A stretch of 64,000 nt of DNA from Phascolomyces articulosus. Taxonomy: Eukaryota; Mucoromycota; Mucoromycetes; Mucorales; Lichtheimiaceae. The DNA is taken from positions 91,206 through 155,205 of the forward strand of contig JAIXMP010000057.1 of assembly GCA_025677815.1 (NCBI GenBank), read 5' to 3'. Below are positions 34,962 through 46,907 of this stretch, piece by piece (the stretch's first letter is position 1; each line of letters begins with the position of its first letter). Below the pieces are notes generated by a model, which was not told the DNA's origin, did no database searches, and was given only the letters and a program-made list of their open reading frames with translations. The position numbers were made by a program, and so were the translations under genes.

Positions 34962-37675
34962 ATGGGTCAAATGAGACAAGAAGATTATCCTCCTGGTACC
35001 ATTGTATTTGCAAAGTTAAAAGGTTATCCTTGGTGGCCTGCTAGAGTAAGTTGTTTTTTTTTAAAAAAAAAAGAAAAGTTGGTGGGAATCTTTATTTTTA
35101 TGAATGAATGAATGACGAAGGGGAAGAAAAAAAAAGTTATTTGTTTTTTTTTATTTTATCAATTTGGAAATAATCATGGAGAGAGAGAGATATTATGATT
35201 GAATGGAATCACACAAAAAAAAAAGAGAGAAAGAGGCACGCGTGCCATGGACGAAGAGAAAGGATTTTCTTTTTTTTTTTTAAAAAAAAAAAAAAGTATG
35301 CACTTTTGAACCTCCCTTATGAATCTTCCATTGGAAACTTATACAAAAAAAAAAAAAATAGGTCGAAGATGACAAAAGTATTCCTGCCAAGGTATTAAAA
35401 CAAAGAACAAGTAAAGCAAAAGGACCTCTTTGGACAGTGTTTTTCTTTGGTTCGAGAGATTAGTAAGTACTTTTTTTTTTGTTTTCTCTTCTTCATTGGT
35501 GGCAAAAAAGGGGGATTCACGACTAGGAATGAGAATTCATGGAGTGGTGTCAAACGATTTTCTTTTTTTTTTTCTTTGATAAAAAAAAAAGAACAAGAAA
35601 AAGGTTGTCTATTGACGTTGGAAGTTATGATTCAAACGACAAAAGTGAAAGGGATAAAGGAACAATAATAACGATAAGGAACCAAAAAGGCTTGTGTGTG
35701 TATGTGTGGCAAAGATATATACATATGTATTCTCTATGTGTATATGTGCGTGTTTATGTGTGTGAGAACGGTTGGCACAAAAAAAAAAGAGAGTCAAATG
35801 GGAAAAGGAGAGAAAATTAGATGCATCAGGTTATTATTATTATTCATTCATTTATTCTTTTCTCACTCACTCACACTTTTATTTTATGATCATAGTGGTT
35901 TCTTTGGACCGGACGCGATTCGACCATTTAATAAAGAAAATGTGGAACGTGATTTAAAGACCAAAAAATTCAAAACTAAGGATTTGGAAAATGCTGTACG
36001 TCAAGCCTTGGATCCATCCTTGTTAGAAAAATTGGAACAAGAAGAAGCTGAAGAAGAAGAGGAGGAAGAGGAATCGGAGGAAGAACAACCACAACCACCA
36101 TCGAAAAAGGCAAAAAGACCAAGAGTATCGCGGAAAAACGCGTCGGAAACCTCTTCGTCGAATAATAAAAAGAAGGCAGCAGGAGCAAAAGAATCAGCAA
36201 GTACGACGACAAAACGATCCAAAAAGGCTGCGACAAAGGAAACGTCGTCTTCATCTTCTTCCTCATCTTCGAAGGAAGCCACAGCTACGGCTACAGAAGA
36301 GGAAGAGGAAGAATCGGAGTCTTCTACTAAAGTAAAAAGACGATCACGCAAGTTGGATGATGCAGATAAAGAAGTACACGATGAGGCGGATAGGAAAAAA
36401 CGAGTAAGTATAAAACAGGGCTCATTATGGAAGGCATTAGGATGAGAATCAAAAGGAAAAGGAAGAAAGAAAGCGAAAAAAAAACAGGTTAGGGTGAGAA
36501 AAAAAAAATAATAAGAAAATTGACTTGCAAGTGGTTTATGATTTATAGCGCAAGTCTGTGTCAACTGAAAAAGAGGAACGACGAGCTAGTCCTGTTGTCA
36601 ATCGTAATAATACCAATACTCCCTCTTCAGATGATAAGTCCTTGTCATCCGATGAACAAGCATATCGACAAGAGAAGGATAGAATGTATATGATGCGACA
36701 TCGATTGCAAAAATTGGTTTATCAGAAAGAACCGGTATGTATTGTTTATGAAGGATTATATGCAAGGGGAATTTGGAGAGAGAAAAGGACAAGAAACAGG
36801 TGTCATTATGATGATTTATTTCCCATCATGGAATATATTCACTCACTCACTCATATCATTTTATGATGATGACAGGGAGAAATCCCAAAGGAGAACTATG
36901 CAACTATATCCAGATTTCTCAAACAAGTAGAAGAATCTCACATGACACATCGGTTATTTAAGGTAAAAAATTCAATTTTTTCTTTATTTATACTTGGGGA
37001 ATTGTTTTGATGACTCTTCTATCTATTCTTGAGGGAATCTATGATCTATTGTTGGGGGTGGGGACGGTTTATATAACAAGTGGGATATATTATGAGAGAG
37101 AAACAGGTGTAGACTCATCCTGTTTGTTATAATAGGATACCAAAATTGGTCAAGTCATCAAAGCTGCAGCAGGGTATCAATATGAAGATGAAGCTGAATT
37201 TAATATCCCGAAGCGTTGCCGACAATTGATGGGTAATTGGAAGGAAAAATTTCGTATGGAATATGAAAATGGAAAAACAGCAGAGAAGCCAAAGAGTAAT
37301 AACAATCATCATCAACAACAACATGAGAGTGGTGCTTCCGTTTCACCCAAGCAAGAACCAACCTCCACCAAAGATACCACCACTGCAACTACTGCAACTA
37401 CGAATGAACCAGGTTCATCACAAACAACAGGGGTACCTCCTCCTCCAGTAGTAGCAGCAACAGCAGCAGCTCCAACAGGACAACAGCATAATCATCATCA
37501 TAGCAATAATAATAATAATCATTCAGTAGTGGGTAAAGGAGGAGATCCAATGGTAGTGGATTCGGTGGCACCTTCTTCTACTACTCCTTCATCCAATGAT
37601 AACAACAATAATAGTAGTACGGCTGCACCTACAACTACAACTCAAGTAGATACAGTTATGCAAGAAGCATCTTGA
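34962..37675 (+). CDS. PWWP-domain chromatin protein with LEDGF/TFIIS-N-like domain
   Basis: Probable nuclear reader of methylated histone H3 (usually H3K36me) that links chromatin to transcription elongation. Exons 34962-35045, 35362-35462, 35896-36403, 36549-36734, 36876-36962 and 37136-37675 give 501 residues. The PWWP domain is residues ~9-75: PPGTIVFAKLKGYPWWPARV, then TVFFFGSRDYGFFGPDAIRP. Next comes an acidic stretch, a long Lys/Ser-rich region with basic clusters (SKKAKRPRVSRK) suited to nuclear import and DNA contact, and a helical segment MMRHRLQKLVYQKE...FLKQVEESHMTHRLFKDTKIGQV...RCRQLMGNWK that resembles the LEDGF/HRP2 integrase-binding (TFIIS N-terminal-like) fold. The last ~110 residues are His/Asn/Thr/Pro low complexity. 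Introns one to three contain conspicuous T-run/A-run blocks. Confidence 0.88.
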
Positions 37676-38494
37676 ATGAAAAAAAAGAAAGGATTATCGT
37701 TTGAGAGGAAGAGGTTATATTGATATTTTATGTCTTATTTACCCTTATGATCATTTATTATGACTCTTCTTCTTTCTTGATCTCTTATTTCTTTTCATTC
37801 TTAACCATTGTTCTTTTTCTTTTCATCCTCATTGATATTCATACAACAACCCTATTATTATTATTATTCTCTTTGACTCCTCTCATTCTCTCTCTCTCTC
37901 TCTTTATATACAAACACACACACAACACATCTTATTTTTTTTTTACTTTTATCTCAACGTCATATTTGTGATTGATTTTTTTTTGTGCTGGAAACCTCAA
38001 AAAAAAAAAAGGTGGTGATGATGACCTTTATATTTCCCTTCCACCTAACCCTTTTCCCTTTCTTCTATGTTCTCATCTTCACATACACACGCACACACAC
38101 GCACACAACAACAGCAACAATACACACCCTATTCTCTTTTTTTTCCTCTTTTCTTTGTTTTTTTTTTCTCTCTCTTATTCATATTAAAGATTCATTCGCA
38201 CAAAAACCATATACTTTTTTTTAAAAAAAAAAAAGTGGCACCACGCGCATATGGATGAAAATTGAGTGTCATGTATGCGTTTTTTTGTTTGTATCATCTG
38301 GCGTTTGAAGGGCTTGGCGTCTGTATTTTTTTTCTTATTTTGTTGTTGTTGTTATTGTTGCTATAAACTTGGTTTGGTTTGTCAATCTTGGTGGCACAAT
38401 AGTTTTTTTTTTAAAAAAAAAAAAAAAAGCAAAAAAAAGACACATTTATTTTTACTCTCTTCTTTTTGCCCTTTTGTATCAAAAATTAATAACC
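37676..38494. other. Intergenic with homopolymer blocks
   Basis: Pyrimidine-rich DNA with (CT)n and (CA)n tracts and two T-run/A-run junctions (38215-38234 and 38403-38428). No gene seen. Confidence 0.55.
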
Positions 38495-39785
38495 ATGCCA
38501 ACCAATAAACGATTTTTATTCATTATCATGATGATAGTATATCCTATCCTTGTCATAGCAGCTCCTGCTGATTTACCACGAACTGAACCTGGTGTTTTAT
38601 ATCTACCTGACAACGCAATAGTGATGGGTAATTATTAATGATTAAAAAAAGATCGTTTTTACTATTTTGACAACCGTTTTCTTTTTACTATATGATTGGG
38701 TTAACGGACTCATTGTATACGACGATAACAACATCAACAATGATTAGACGATGGGTATGAATTATCAATTCAAGGTGTTTTAGGAGGTATCATTATTATC
38801 CTCTGTGCCTTACTACTATGGTTTCGAGCTTTCTTGGGATTACGATTAGCTCAAGGTCTTGTTGGATTTATCATTATTGCCTTTATTGCTTGGGTCTTAT
38901 TATCCAATTTCGAACCTGAAAATACCTATGGAACAAATCGATGGACCCTTTATTTGACTGTCCCTGTCGCTTGTGGATTAGTGGGTGGATTATTACTCAT
39001 GTGTGCATTACCCATGCTCTATTTGATTTCGTTGGGGGGACTTGGTGGATTGGCAGCAGGATTATGGGTTTTGGGTTGGCGAACAGATTTAAGTATTCAA
39101 TCCAATTGGGGAAGAGCTATTTTATTGGTTATTTTGGTCGTGGTAGGATGTGTCTTTGCGGCACTGGATGTATTTTTCCATATGGTAGGAGCCGCTTTGA
39201 CGGGTGCTTACATATTGTTTTTGGGCCTGGATATTTATTTTCATACGGGGTTCACTTACTGTTTCATTGCCACGTTGGATGCGAATCCACATCACGGTAA
39301 ATAGAAAAGGATTGGCCTTTCTTTCTTTTTTTTTTGTTTTATTAAAAAAAATGTTCATATGGTGATGAGGGAATACATACTAATGAATTATTAATATAAA
39401 ACAAAAGACTATTCCTATCAAACGACCCGAGAAACGCATATTATTCAATCCATATTGATTGTGGCTATGTTAATGGGATTAATGATTCAAGTATGCTTTG
39501 GGTGGAGAGTAAGTTTATTCATTGACTGAATGATGCATGATAACAATGATGCATAAAAAACACACGCACATACAAATGATGTTATATATGTTACGTACAC
39601 ACATTCACATCCTATTTATATAAATTGAATATTTCAAGGGCATCGAAACTCAACATGATCTTTACTTTTTACCTGAAAAAAGAATATTGCCACCTACCCT
39701 GAGATTCTCTCATTATTATAATCCTAATCGACCTTGGGGATTTTCATGGCGTCCAGCAGTGGCTCCTCCTCCCCCTCCTGTTTAA
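38495..39785 (+). CDS. Seven-helix-type membrane protein, DUF4203/TMEM198-like
   Basis: Exons 38495-38627, 38748-39296, 39408-39508 and 39639-39785 give 309 residues. A signal peptide lies at residues ~7-23 (FIIMMIVYPILVIAAPA). Then comes a run of six to seven hydrophobic helices, Gly-rich inside (VLGGIIIILCALLLWF, GLVGFIIIAFIAWVLL, GLVGGLLLMCALPMLYL, AILLVILVVVGCVFAALDV and a late IVAMLMGLMIQVCFGW), the layout of the DUF4203 domain found in TMEM198 and many fungal membrane proteins. The C-terminus is proline-rich and ends in APPPPPV, probably cytosolic or lumenal tail. Molecular function is not known for the fungal members. A small-intron structure with clean GT-AG sites supports all joins. 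Confidence 0.83.
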
Positions 39786-40430
39786 AAAAGAAAACCTTTC
39801 ACTTATTACTATTATTAATACTTTTAACTCTAGTCAAAATACCCTTTACCTTCACTTCTTTTTACCTAATGATTATTCTTAAATATCCTCCATCTATTTT
39901 ATTATTATTATTATTATTATTTCACATACCGAGAGTTTTTTAATTCTGATAAAAAAAACCCCAAAAAAAGGTGTTAAATTTGACAAGTTGCTTTTTTTTT
40001 TTTTTTTTTTGTTCATATGACATAGTTTATATGTAATTAAAACAGCGTTGCTGCCATATCATTCATCATTTATTGAGTCTATTATATATTATTGACGATA
40101 TGAACGATGAAATTGATTCTGGTTTATATAATTGAAAAATTGTATCAGTGACTCTGAAAAAAAAAGATGTTGTACGATAGTAGATCACACACATACATAC
40201 ACACCTACTCACGTCCATATATCTTCTATTGTTGATAAATTAAAAGATAAAATTATCTGGGTACGTACGTGTCAAGAAAGTGATAAGTTCAAATCATGGA
40301 AACCGATCCAACAGATACGTTTTTTTTTTTTGTGGAGGGGATTCACTATAAAAACAATTCACTTTTTTTTTTATCAAAATATCTTGGATAGCCTTCACTC
40401 TTGTTTTCGTTTATAATTTTGATAAAAAAA
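39786..40430. other. Intergenic, no gene seen
   Basis: A/T homopolymers, including a T run of about 20 at 39991-40010, and a CA-rich stretch at 40188-40204. Confidence 0.55.
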
Positions 40431-41610
40431 ATGTGTATGCAAACATCTCGAGAAAATTTGAACTTTCACCAAACTGACGTGTTCCGTCATCCTTCATTTT
40501 TTGATCACTCTTATGAAACTTCTTGGTGGGATCCATCTTTGTCTACATTTATGAATTATTACACAGTATGTCAAGAACAACAATCTCTTTTATTGGGTGA
40601 GTAAACCAAGATGGATGATAGAAACCATACCAATGTGTAAAAGGTGTTTGGAATGCATCATTATCCATTGAAACATTTCATAAACTCTACATATTGAACG
40701 TATGACTAATACTAAATAATAGAACGCCACCACTTGTATCATTATCATCATCACCATCAACAAGAAGAATCTGCAGGAATATTTGTTTCACCTGAAGATA
40801 TTTTTACCACTTTAGCAGAACCAGCAACCACCTATGTAAGTATCATATCAAGTGTGGAGAAGGAAAAGGGAATGTAGAAGTATATAGTAAAAAACAAAAT
40901 TACAAAGATAAAAGATGAATTCATAATAAACAAACAAACAACTTTATGTTACATAGCACCGGCCTGCCGCGCATCATTATGCTGAGCGTCTAAGTATGTC
41001 ACAATCTCAAACACACTCATCCTCAGCAAATCCACAAGAAAATCTAGAAGAAAAAAAACAATGCATCAACTGTGGATGTAGTAGACCTTCCACTTGGCGC
41101 CGTATCAACGGTGATCATATTTGCAATGCTTGCAAAATCTAGTAAGTGGGCACCCAAAAAAAAAATCCATAGGCCATTATATATATATATATATAATAAA
41201 AGAAAAAAAAACAAAGCATCTTTACCACGTGATAAAGTATACTCATCCTCTGGAATAATGATATGAATTTTTTATAGCGACGGTATCGGCGTTTCGTTCA
41301 TATTCAAGAAGATGACAATTTTGTCCGACATGTCATCCGTAGAACAACATCAGTCGTCTGTCAAGTATGTGGCGATAATGACGCCACAGACAATTACCTG
41401 GTCGGCAAGAATAATCATAACGGAATCAAAAGTACAGACATTTACCATTGTAAGTTTTGTTTGTGGCGAATGATGTATGGTCTCATCAATTTTTTTTTTA
41501 AATTAGAGATAACTAATTTGGATCAACAGGCCGAAATTGTTACAACAACCGTGTTGCTCAGCAACAACAACAACAAAATCAACATTTGTATTTGTAAGAA
41601 TGAAAAATAG
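40431..41610 (+). CDS. GATA-type zinc-finger protein with a second CxxC...CxxC motif; one-base frame conflict
   Basis: Exons 40431-40596, 40723-40835, 40957-41141, 41278-41449 and 41530 onward. A GATA-like finger lies at the end of exon three: CINCGCSRPSTWRR then GDHICNACKI (C-x2-C-x16-C-x2-C, one residue shorter than the common x17 loop). In exon four one frame gives RRYRRFVHI, the basic tail expected after a GATA finger, then VCQVCGDND and, across the last intron, YHCRNC, a second Cys4 motif; this frame stops at 41597. However, exons three and four join one base out of phase with it. The literal join stays open in the other frame to 41610 (238 residues) but loses both basic tail and second finger. 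Either one base is missing near the junction, or the intron boundary is unusual. The start MCMQTSREN is the first ATG after a T/A-rich leader and is uncertain. Likely role: DNA-binding regulator, targets unknown. Confidence 0.65.
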
Positions 41611-42143
41611 GTGATAAGCTTTTTTTTTAACGGATGATATTGTAATTTGTTCAAGATAATAAGTGAATGTATAGTATTGTATAAAATCATCATCATGATT
41701 TGTATAAAATATATAAAATACGTTGTATAAAACTTGAATGGCGACACTTAAACAAAAATAATAATTCTGTGTTGAAAATCTCCCTCTTTTTTTTTCTTGC
41801 TCCTTTCTCTTTTGAACTCCTTGTTTTGTAAAAATGTTGAGTAGCAAAAAAAAAAAAAAAAAAAAGTTACCATTTGTAGCCATCCAGGACATAGTTTCCC
41901 GATTTTGTAGTACTTTTAAGTGTTGTTGTTGAACAGGTTATGCAGACTTCTGCCAAGAAAGTTTGCGCCACAGTTATTTTATGTGATGAATTGAATAATA
42001 ATAATAATACAAAAAAGCAGTTAACATGCAAAGCCCAATCCGAAATAAAATATTTATACATTTTATTTTTCTTCCTCTTCTTCTTTCTCTTCTTTACTTT
42101 TTTTTCCCCCTTCTTCTCTTTTTAATTAATTCTTCAAATAATA
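41611..42143. other. Intergenic, no gene seen
   Basis: Contains an A run of 20 at 41849-41868 and a CT-rich tract (42066-42120) immediately before the GTPase gene, a usual pre-start feature in fungi. Confidence 0.55.
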
Positions 42144-43285
42144 ATGACGATTTGTGGTCGTAATTCACATACAGTACCCAAACAACGAAAGATTGTTCTT
42201 GTTGGTGATGGTGGATGTGGTAGGACGTAATCCATTTATGTTCACACACACACACAAGTCGTTGAAAGAAATATAATGATCATAACAACAACTTGTTTTA
42301 TTATCTATAGGCAAAACATCTTTATTAAACGTTTTTACTCGAGGTTATTTTCCTCAGGTAGCATCAACATTAAAAATTTTTCAGTATCGACGTACTTTTT
42401 ACTTATACATCCCTCTCTCTCTATAGGCTTATGAACCGACCGTATTTGAAAATTATGTACATGATGTATTGGTGGATGACCAACCTGTAGAATTATCATT
42501 ATGGGATACCGCAGGTAAATAGATAATATAATTTACAGATAAATAGATTTTCTTTTACAATCGCATCCCTCTTTTATTTTTTTATTTTTTTTTGGGGTCA
42601 TGCATGCAGATATGCACGGATTGATTGCAACTTGTTCTAATATATATATATATATATAAAACATGATTCATAGGACAAGAAGGATTTGACCGATTACGAG
42701 CCTTATCCTATGTAGATACGCATGCTTTTATGATGTGTTTTTCAGTAGATGATCGAGATTCTTTGGATAATATTCCTAATCGATGGTTGGAAGAAGTATT
42801 GGCACATAGTCCAAGAGCAAAAATCATTCTAGTGGCATTGAAATGTGATTTAAGAGATGATGTACGGATATCGTCACGATTAAATCCTATTTTATATGAA
42901 GAAGTAAGGTTTATAGGACATTCTTTTTATTTTTATTTTTATTTTTTTATTTTTTTTTTCTAACAAGAATCTTTTATTGACGAAATTATTTCACTTGGAT
43001 GTTAGGGAGTTGAAGTTGCCAGAACAATAAATGCAGTACGTTATCTTGAATGCTCAGCAATGCATAATCGAGGTGTAAAAGAGTGTTTTGAACAGACTGC
43101 GCGAGTTGCTTTGCCAGGTAAGACTATATTAATAATCTATATAAGATTCTCCTTAAAAAAAATTACGTTTATTATATCCTATCTTCACCATATATATATA
43201 ATAATTTATTCTTTCCATGTTATTTATGATAGTACATTTACGTGGAACATTTGATGATCGAGGAGGAGGTTGCATTATTCTTTAA
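42144..43285 (+). CDS. Rho-family small GTPase
   Basis: Membrane-anchored switch controlling polarity, actin or cell-wall synthesis. Exons 42144-42219, 42311-42357, 42427-42514, 42674-42903, 43006-43117 and 43233-43285 give 201 residues. P-loop GDGGCGKT spans intron one. The effector loop is [13 protein letters not shown], nearly the Rho consensus, and switch II is [17 protein letters not shown]. The G4 guanine motif, normally TKxD in Rho proteins, reads LKCD. G5 is ECSAM. The Rho insert region is present after CDLRDD. It ends in a CIIL CAAX box, where Leu predicts geranylgeranylation. The sequence before the box (GTFDDRGGG) lacks the polybasic cluster of Rho1/Cdc42. The FENYVHDV and LKCDLRDD features recall the Rho3/Rho4 side of the family; I do not assign a numbered orthologue. 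Confidence 0.93.
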
Positions 43286-43575
43286 ATCATTGGACAGACA
43301 GACACACACACAAATTTATATATACACCAATTACCACAGCCATCATTACTTATTTTTTACTCAAACCACAGACAGACACACACACACACACAATTAATAC
43401 TAAGGGGAGGTTTTTTTTTCTTTTTTCATCCATACCCCAAAAAATACAATATTTTTTATATATTTTATAATACATTATATTATGATATTATACACAAAAC
43501 AAGCAAATACTTTGATGCTTTTTATTTTATTTAATTTTTTTTTTTGAAATCAACAACACATCCAATCCCAATCAT

Positions 43576-44910
43576 TTAAAAACCTTCCACACGTTCTTGA
43601 ACCTTGAGAAGATCCGAATAGATACCAAAAGATGTGACAGCAGCACCAGCGCCAGCGCCTTGAATGATCAAACCATTAGGGAAATACTTTGTGGTGAACT
43701 TGATGATATTATCACTACCTTGAAGGGAAGCAAATGGATGGGAAGCGGGATACCTATATTTACATATATTGGGTTAAAAAAAGATCATGATGGAAAAAGA
43801 GTGACCCGTTGACTAGACCAAGCAACCTATATATATATATATATATATATATATCCACTCCAACTCACGTACCATCCCCACTTTTACACATAGCATCTCA
43901 TAGTTCACAATCACACATAGAAAAAAAAGGGGGGAGGAGGGAACGAAAAAAAAACGGGATTGCCAAACTTTAAAATTTACATACTTGAGCAACTTGACGC
44001 CACTTTGACCACCCTTGACATCCACCAAACCAACATAACGCAAGACTTGACCTTCCTTCTTTGCACCTTCATTCAATTGTTTGAAATGATCATCAAATTC
44101 AGGCAACTTGGCCATGAATTCATCTGCCGAGGCAACTGATTGCAAAGGACCAGGTACAATATTTTCCACAGGTAAAGTAGATAAATCCAAATCCAAACCA
44201 GCCAAACGCCCACAAATGGTGACTTTACGAGCGACATCCATACCATTCAAATCATCACGAGGATCAGGTTCAGTATAACCCAATTCCTTGGCTACCTTGA
44301 CGATCTCTGAGAATGATTGTGATCCTTCCGAGGAAGACAAGGAAGAGAAATTATTGAACAAATAACTCAATGTACCAGAAAAGATGCCTTCAATCTTTTC
44401 AATTTCATCCCCAGTCTTGACCAAATCAGTTAAAGTGGAAAGAACAGGTAAACCAGCACCGACGGTGGATTCATGATAGGCCAAAGGAGATTTGGCACCA
44501 TCCACAGGAGCAGGACCTAAGTTGGCAGCCAAAGCAACGATTTCCTTGTAAAGATCAAGGGAACCTGAGAAACCCTTCTTGTTGGGTGTCACGACACTGA
44601 CACCAGCCTTGAGCCATGCAGGATAAAGTTGAGATACGGCATCCGAGGCAGTACAATCGACAATGACGGAATGGTCAGGGGCATCGGCCAAGTATTTGGC
44701 AAAGACACCTAAATCAGCAGCCACACTACTGTTTTCTAATTCTTGTTTCCATTGTGTCAATGACAAGGACTTGTATTCCGTGTCAGAAACAACCATGTTG
44801 CGCGAGTTGGTCAAACCTACAACTTTCAAACGCTTGGCACTGGTAGCATGCAATTGAGCTAATAATTCAGAACCGACGAGACCGACACCAACAATACCAA
44901 TGTTGACCAT
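43576..44910 (-). CDS. HOM6: Homoserine dehydrogenase
   Basis: Cytosolic NAD(P)-dependent enzyme converting aspartate semialdehyde to homoserine on the way to threonine, isoleucine and methionine. Two exons, 44910-43985 and 43753-43576 (donor AA|GTATGT, acceptor ATATAG), give 367 residues; yeast Hom6 has 359. The N-terminal Rossmann motif is NIGIVGVGLVGSELL, followed by VDCTASD and SVVTPNKKGFSG. The catalytic/substrate core contains YHESTVGAGLPVLSTL, EGIFSGTLSYLFN and YTEPDPRDDLNGMDVARK, where the conserved Asp/Lys residues lie. The second exon reads YPASHPFASLQGSDNII and GAGAGAAVTSFGIYSDLLK, the usual C-terminal nucleotide-lid block. Its intron includes a 24-base (TA)n run at 43832-43855. 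Confidence 0.96.
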
Positions 44911-45652
44911 GATTATTATTTATTTATTTTTTTGTCAAGTTGAAAAAGACGTGTAATAAAAGAGAGAAAAACTGGGTGGAGTTTTTAAAAGGGTTCGGAA
45001 CAGAAAAAAAAAAAACCAAAAAATATAGACTAAACTCTGTTATAATCAACAATAATTTTTTTTTTTCGCGATCTAATTGACTCATTGCATAACTTGCGCT
45101 TATCCAATCAATGTCGTTCCCCAGAAATAGAACTATACCTTTAGCTGAAAGTGCCACTCATCATCTTCTTATGTGATTCACACACACACAAAGAATCACA
45201 TCATACCCTTTTGATCTTGTTGTTATGGTTGCTTTCTCTCTTAAGACAAGGTCCCCTCCAGGTGACTTTTTTTTCCATTTTAAATATGCATTATGATGCA
45301 TCTTTATGCAAAGTATATATATTTGTTATATTACATGATATGTTATCTTAGATCCAACTGCATCAATCACCTTCAAGAAAAAAAAAGTACAAAGTGCATA
45401 ACACAGCATTTGTAATATTGAAATTTGTCTAGAACATCCAAGTGGGATCATAATTTATTCTCGGGTGATGATTATCCATCTTGACTCTTCATTCCATTTA
45501 TTCCTATATTCCTTTTGGAACATGGGATAATGCGTTTTAGTGCTTTATGTGTATATCCAATTTTTGCGGGGATTTTTCTAATCTCGCAATTTTGATTTGA
45601 ATCATAGTACTTATAGTTTAAGGATGATGAAAATATGAGATGCAGTTCATAC

Positions 45653-45679
45653 CAGCATCAGCATCAGCATCAGCATCAG
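45653..45679. repeat. CAGCAT hexanucleotide tandem repeat
   Basis: Four exact CAGCAT units plus CAG. They could encode a short Ala-Ser run on the + strand, but the frame is closed after about 25 codons. Confidence 0.9.
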
Positions 45680-45911
45680 GAATAGTGGCATTTATGATAG
45701 GTTTAATACCTTAATAAGTGGAGTAAAAAAAAAAAAATTGAATCGCCATTAAGATTGTGCGCACCAACACATATCACCATCATCCTCTTCTAATCTTCTT
45801 TGTCCTTTGAAAAGACAGGAAAAACAATCTTTATCTTATTTTCGTATTGGAAATTTATAACAGAAACAACACATTTCTCCAACAACATTATACTCTTCTA
45901 CATCATCATTA

Positions 45912-46127
45912 TTGATTCCATATCCTGATGAAAGTATTCGAAATAAGTGTCCTTTTATCAATATCAACACACAAGAATCCGTAACTGTATTAACAGGTGA
46001 CTTTGATTTGCTCCATGCATATTATGATTTACAGATTCCAAATCATCAATTCAAGGAAGTGCGGTGGGTCGATTCAAGAGATGCTAGTATCATGAAAATT
46101 GCAGGCGAAAATAATTACAGCAGATAG
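45912..46127 (+). CDS. Unrecognised 71-codon open frame, possible exon or relic
   Basis: The frame has balanced, protein-like composition (IPYPDESIRNKCPFININ, DLLHAYYDLQIPNHQFKEV, WVDSRDASIMKIAGENNY) unlike the low-complexity frames around it. It stays open upstream of the ATG for about 20 codons. No introns with matching phase were identified, so it may be a surviving exon of a lost gene. Function unknown. Confidence 0.3.
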   Translation: MIPYPDESIRNKCPFININTQESVTVLTGDFDLLHAYYDLQIPNHQFKEVRWVDSRDASIMKIAGENNYSR

Positions 46128-46668
46128 CATTAAAAAGTTATTGATAGCTGAGGAATTAGATGGTACTGTATATACAAAAATAATTGCTGTTTTTTTAACA
46201 GTAATATAATAAAAGCATATTATACATGAAATTATCATGTACATTGAGTTCTTGATAGTATAATATAATATCCAATTTGTAAATAAAAAAGTCACTGGAT
46301 TTTGATTCCTTTGTGTTCAAATCAATACATCCCATACACCTAATAAAAAAGCCCATCCGATAGAGTTTAAGATGATAGGAAAAAGAAATAGAAGTAGAAC
46401 CCATGAATATAGCAATAAAAAAATATCAATACAATGATGCAATTTTATCACACCATTGTTTCTAGCTTTATTATGAATATGAATGGATTCTTACATAAAT
46501 TTGGAGGAGGGGGGTCTGTGAATTGTGTCCTGTTGTTTTATAAGTTTCTCACATGTTACTATCGTAAAATAAAGATCCATCAACCCACTGGGCTGTAGTA
46601 GCTGCAGAATTAAAGATCATCACGAGTAGTAAACAAACTTATAGCAGCAATTCGAATTCTTTATTGGC

Positions 46669-46699
46669 AATAATAATAATAATAATAATAATAATAATT
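46669..46699. repeat. AAT microsatellite
   Basis: About ten copies of AAT/ATA. Confidence 0.9.
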
Positions 46700-46907
46700 T
46701 ACTACAACTATTAAAGCTAAAAGAAATTTACCCATTATGTATAATATATTAATAATATGTGTGGCAGGCACCTCTTTACGCTTTTCATGCAAAAAAGGAA
46801 ACTATAGAAAAAAAAGATCGATAGGATTCATGCGCAGCAGAGATATATAAACTCTTTTCTCTTTCTCTAACTTTTTTATCGCCAACTTTTTTTTTTCTAA
46901 TCTCTCA

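Larger units (their letters stand above)
44911..46907. other. Intergenic interval with one unrecognised open frame
   Basis: About 2 kb between homoserine dehydrogenase and the FHA gene. It contains the CAGCAT repeat and the 45912-46127 frame listed separately. The rest shows only A/T-rich, motif-free frames. Confidence 0.5.

Noticed and set aside
36001..36564. 187-codon minus-strand frame opposite the PWWP gene
   Set aside because: Ser/Phe/Leu low complexity produced by the Glu/Lys-rich coding strand; no independent support.
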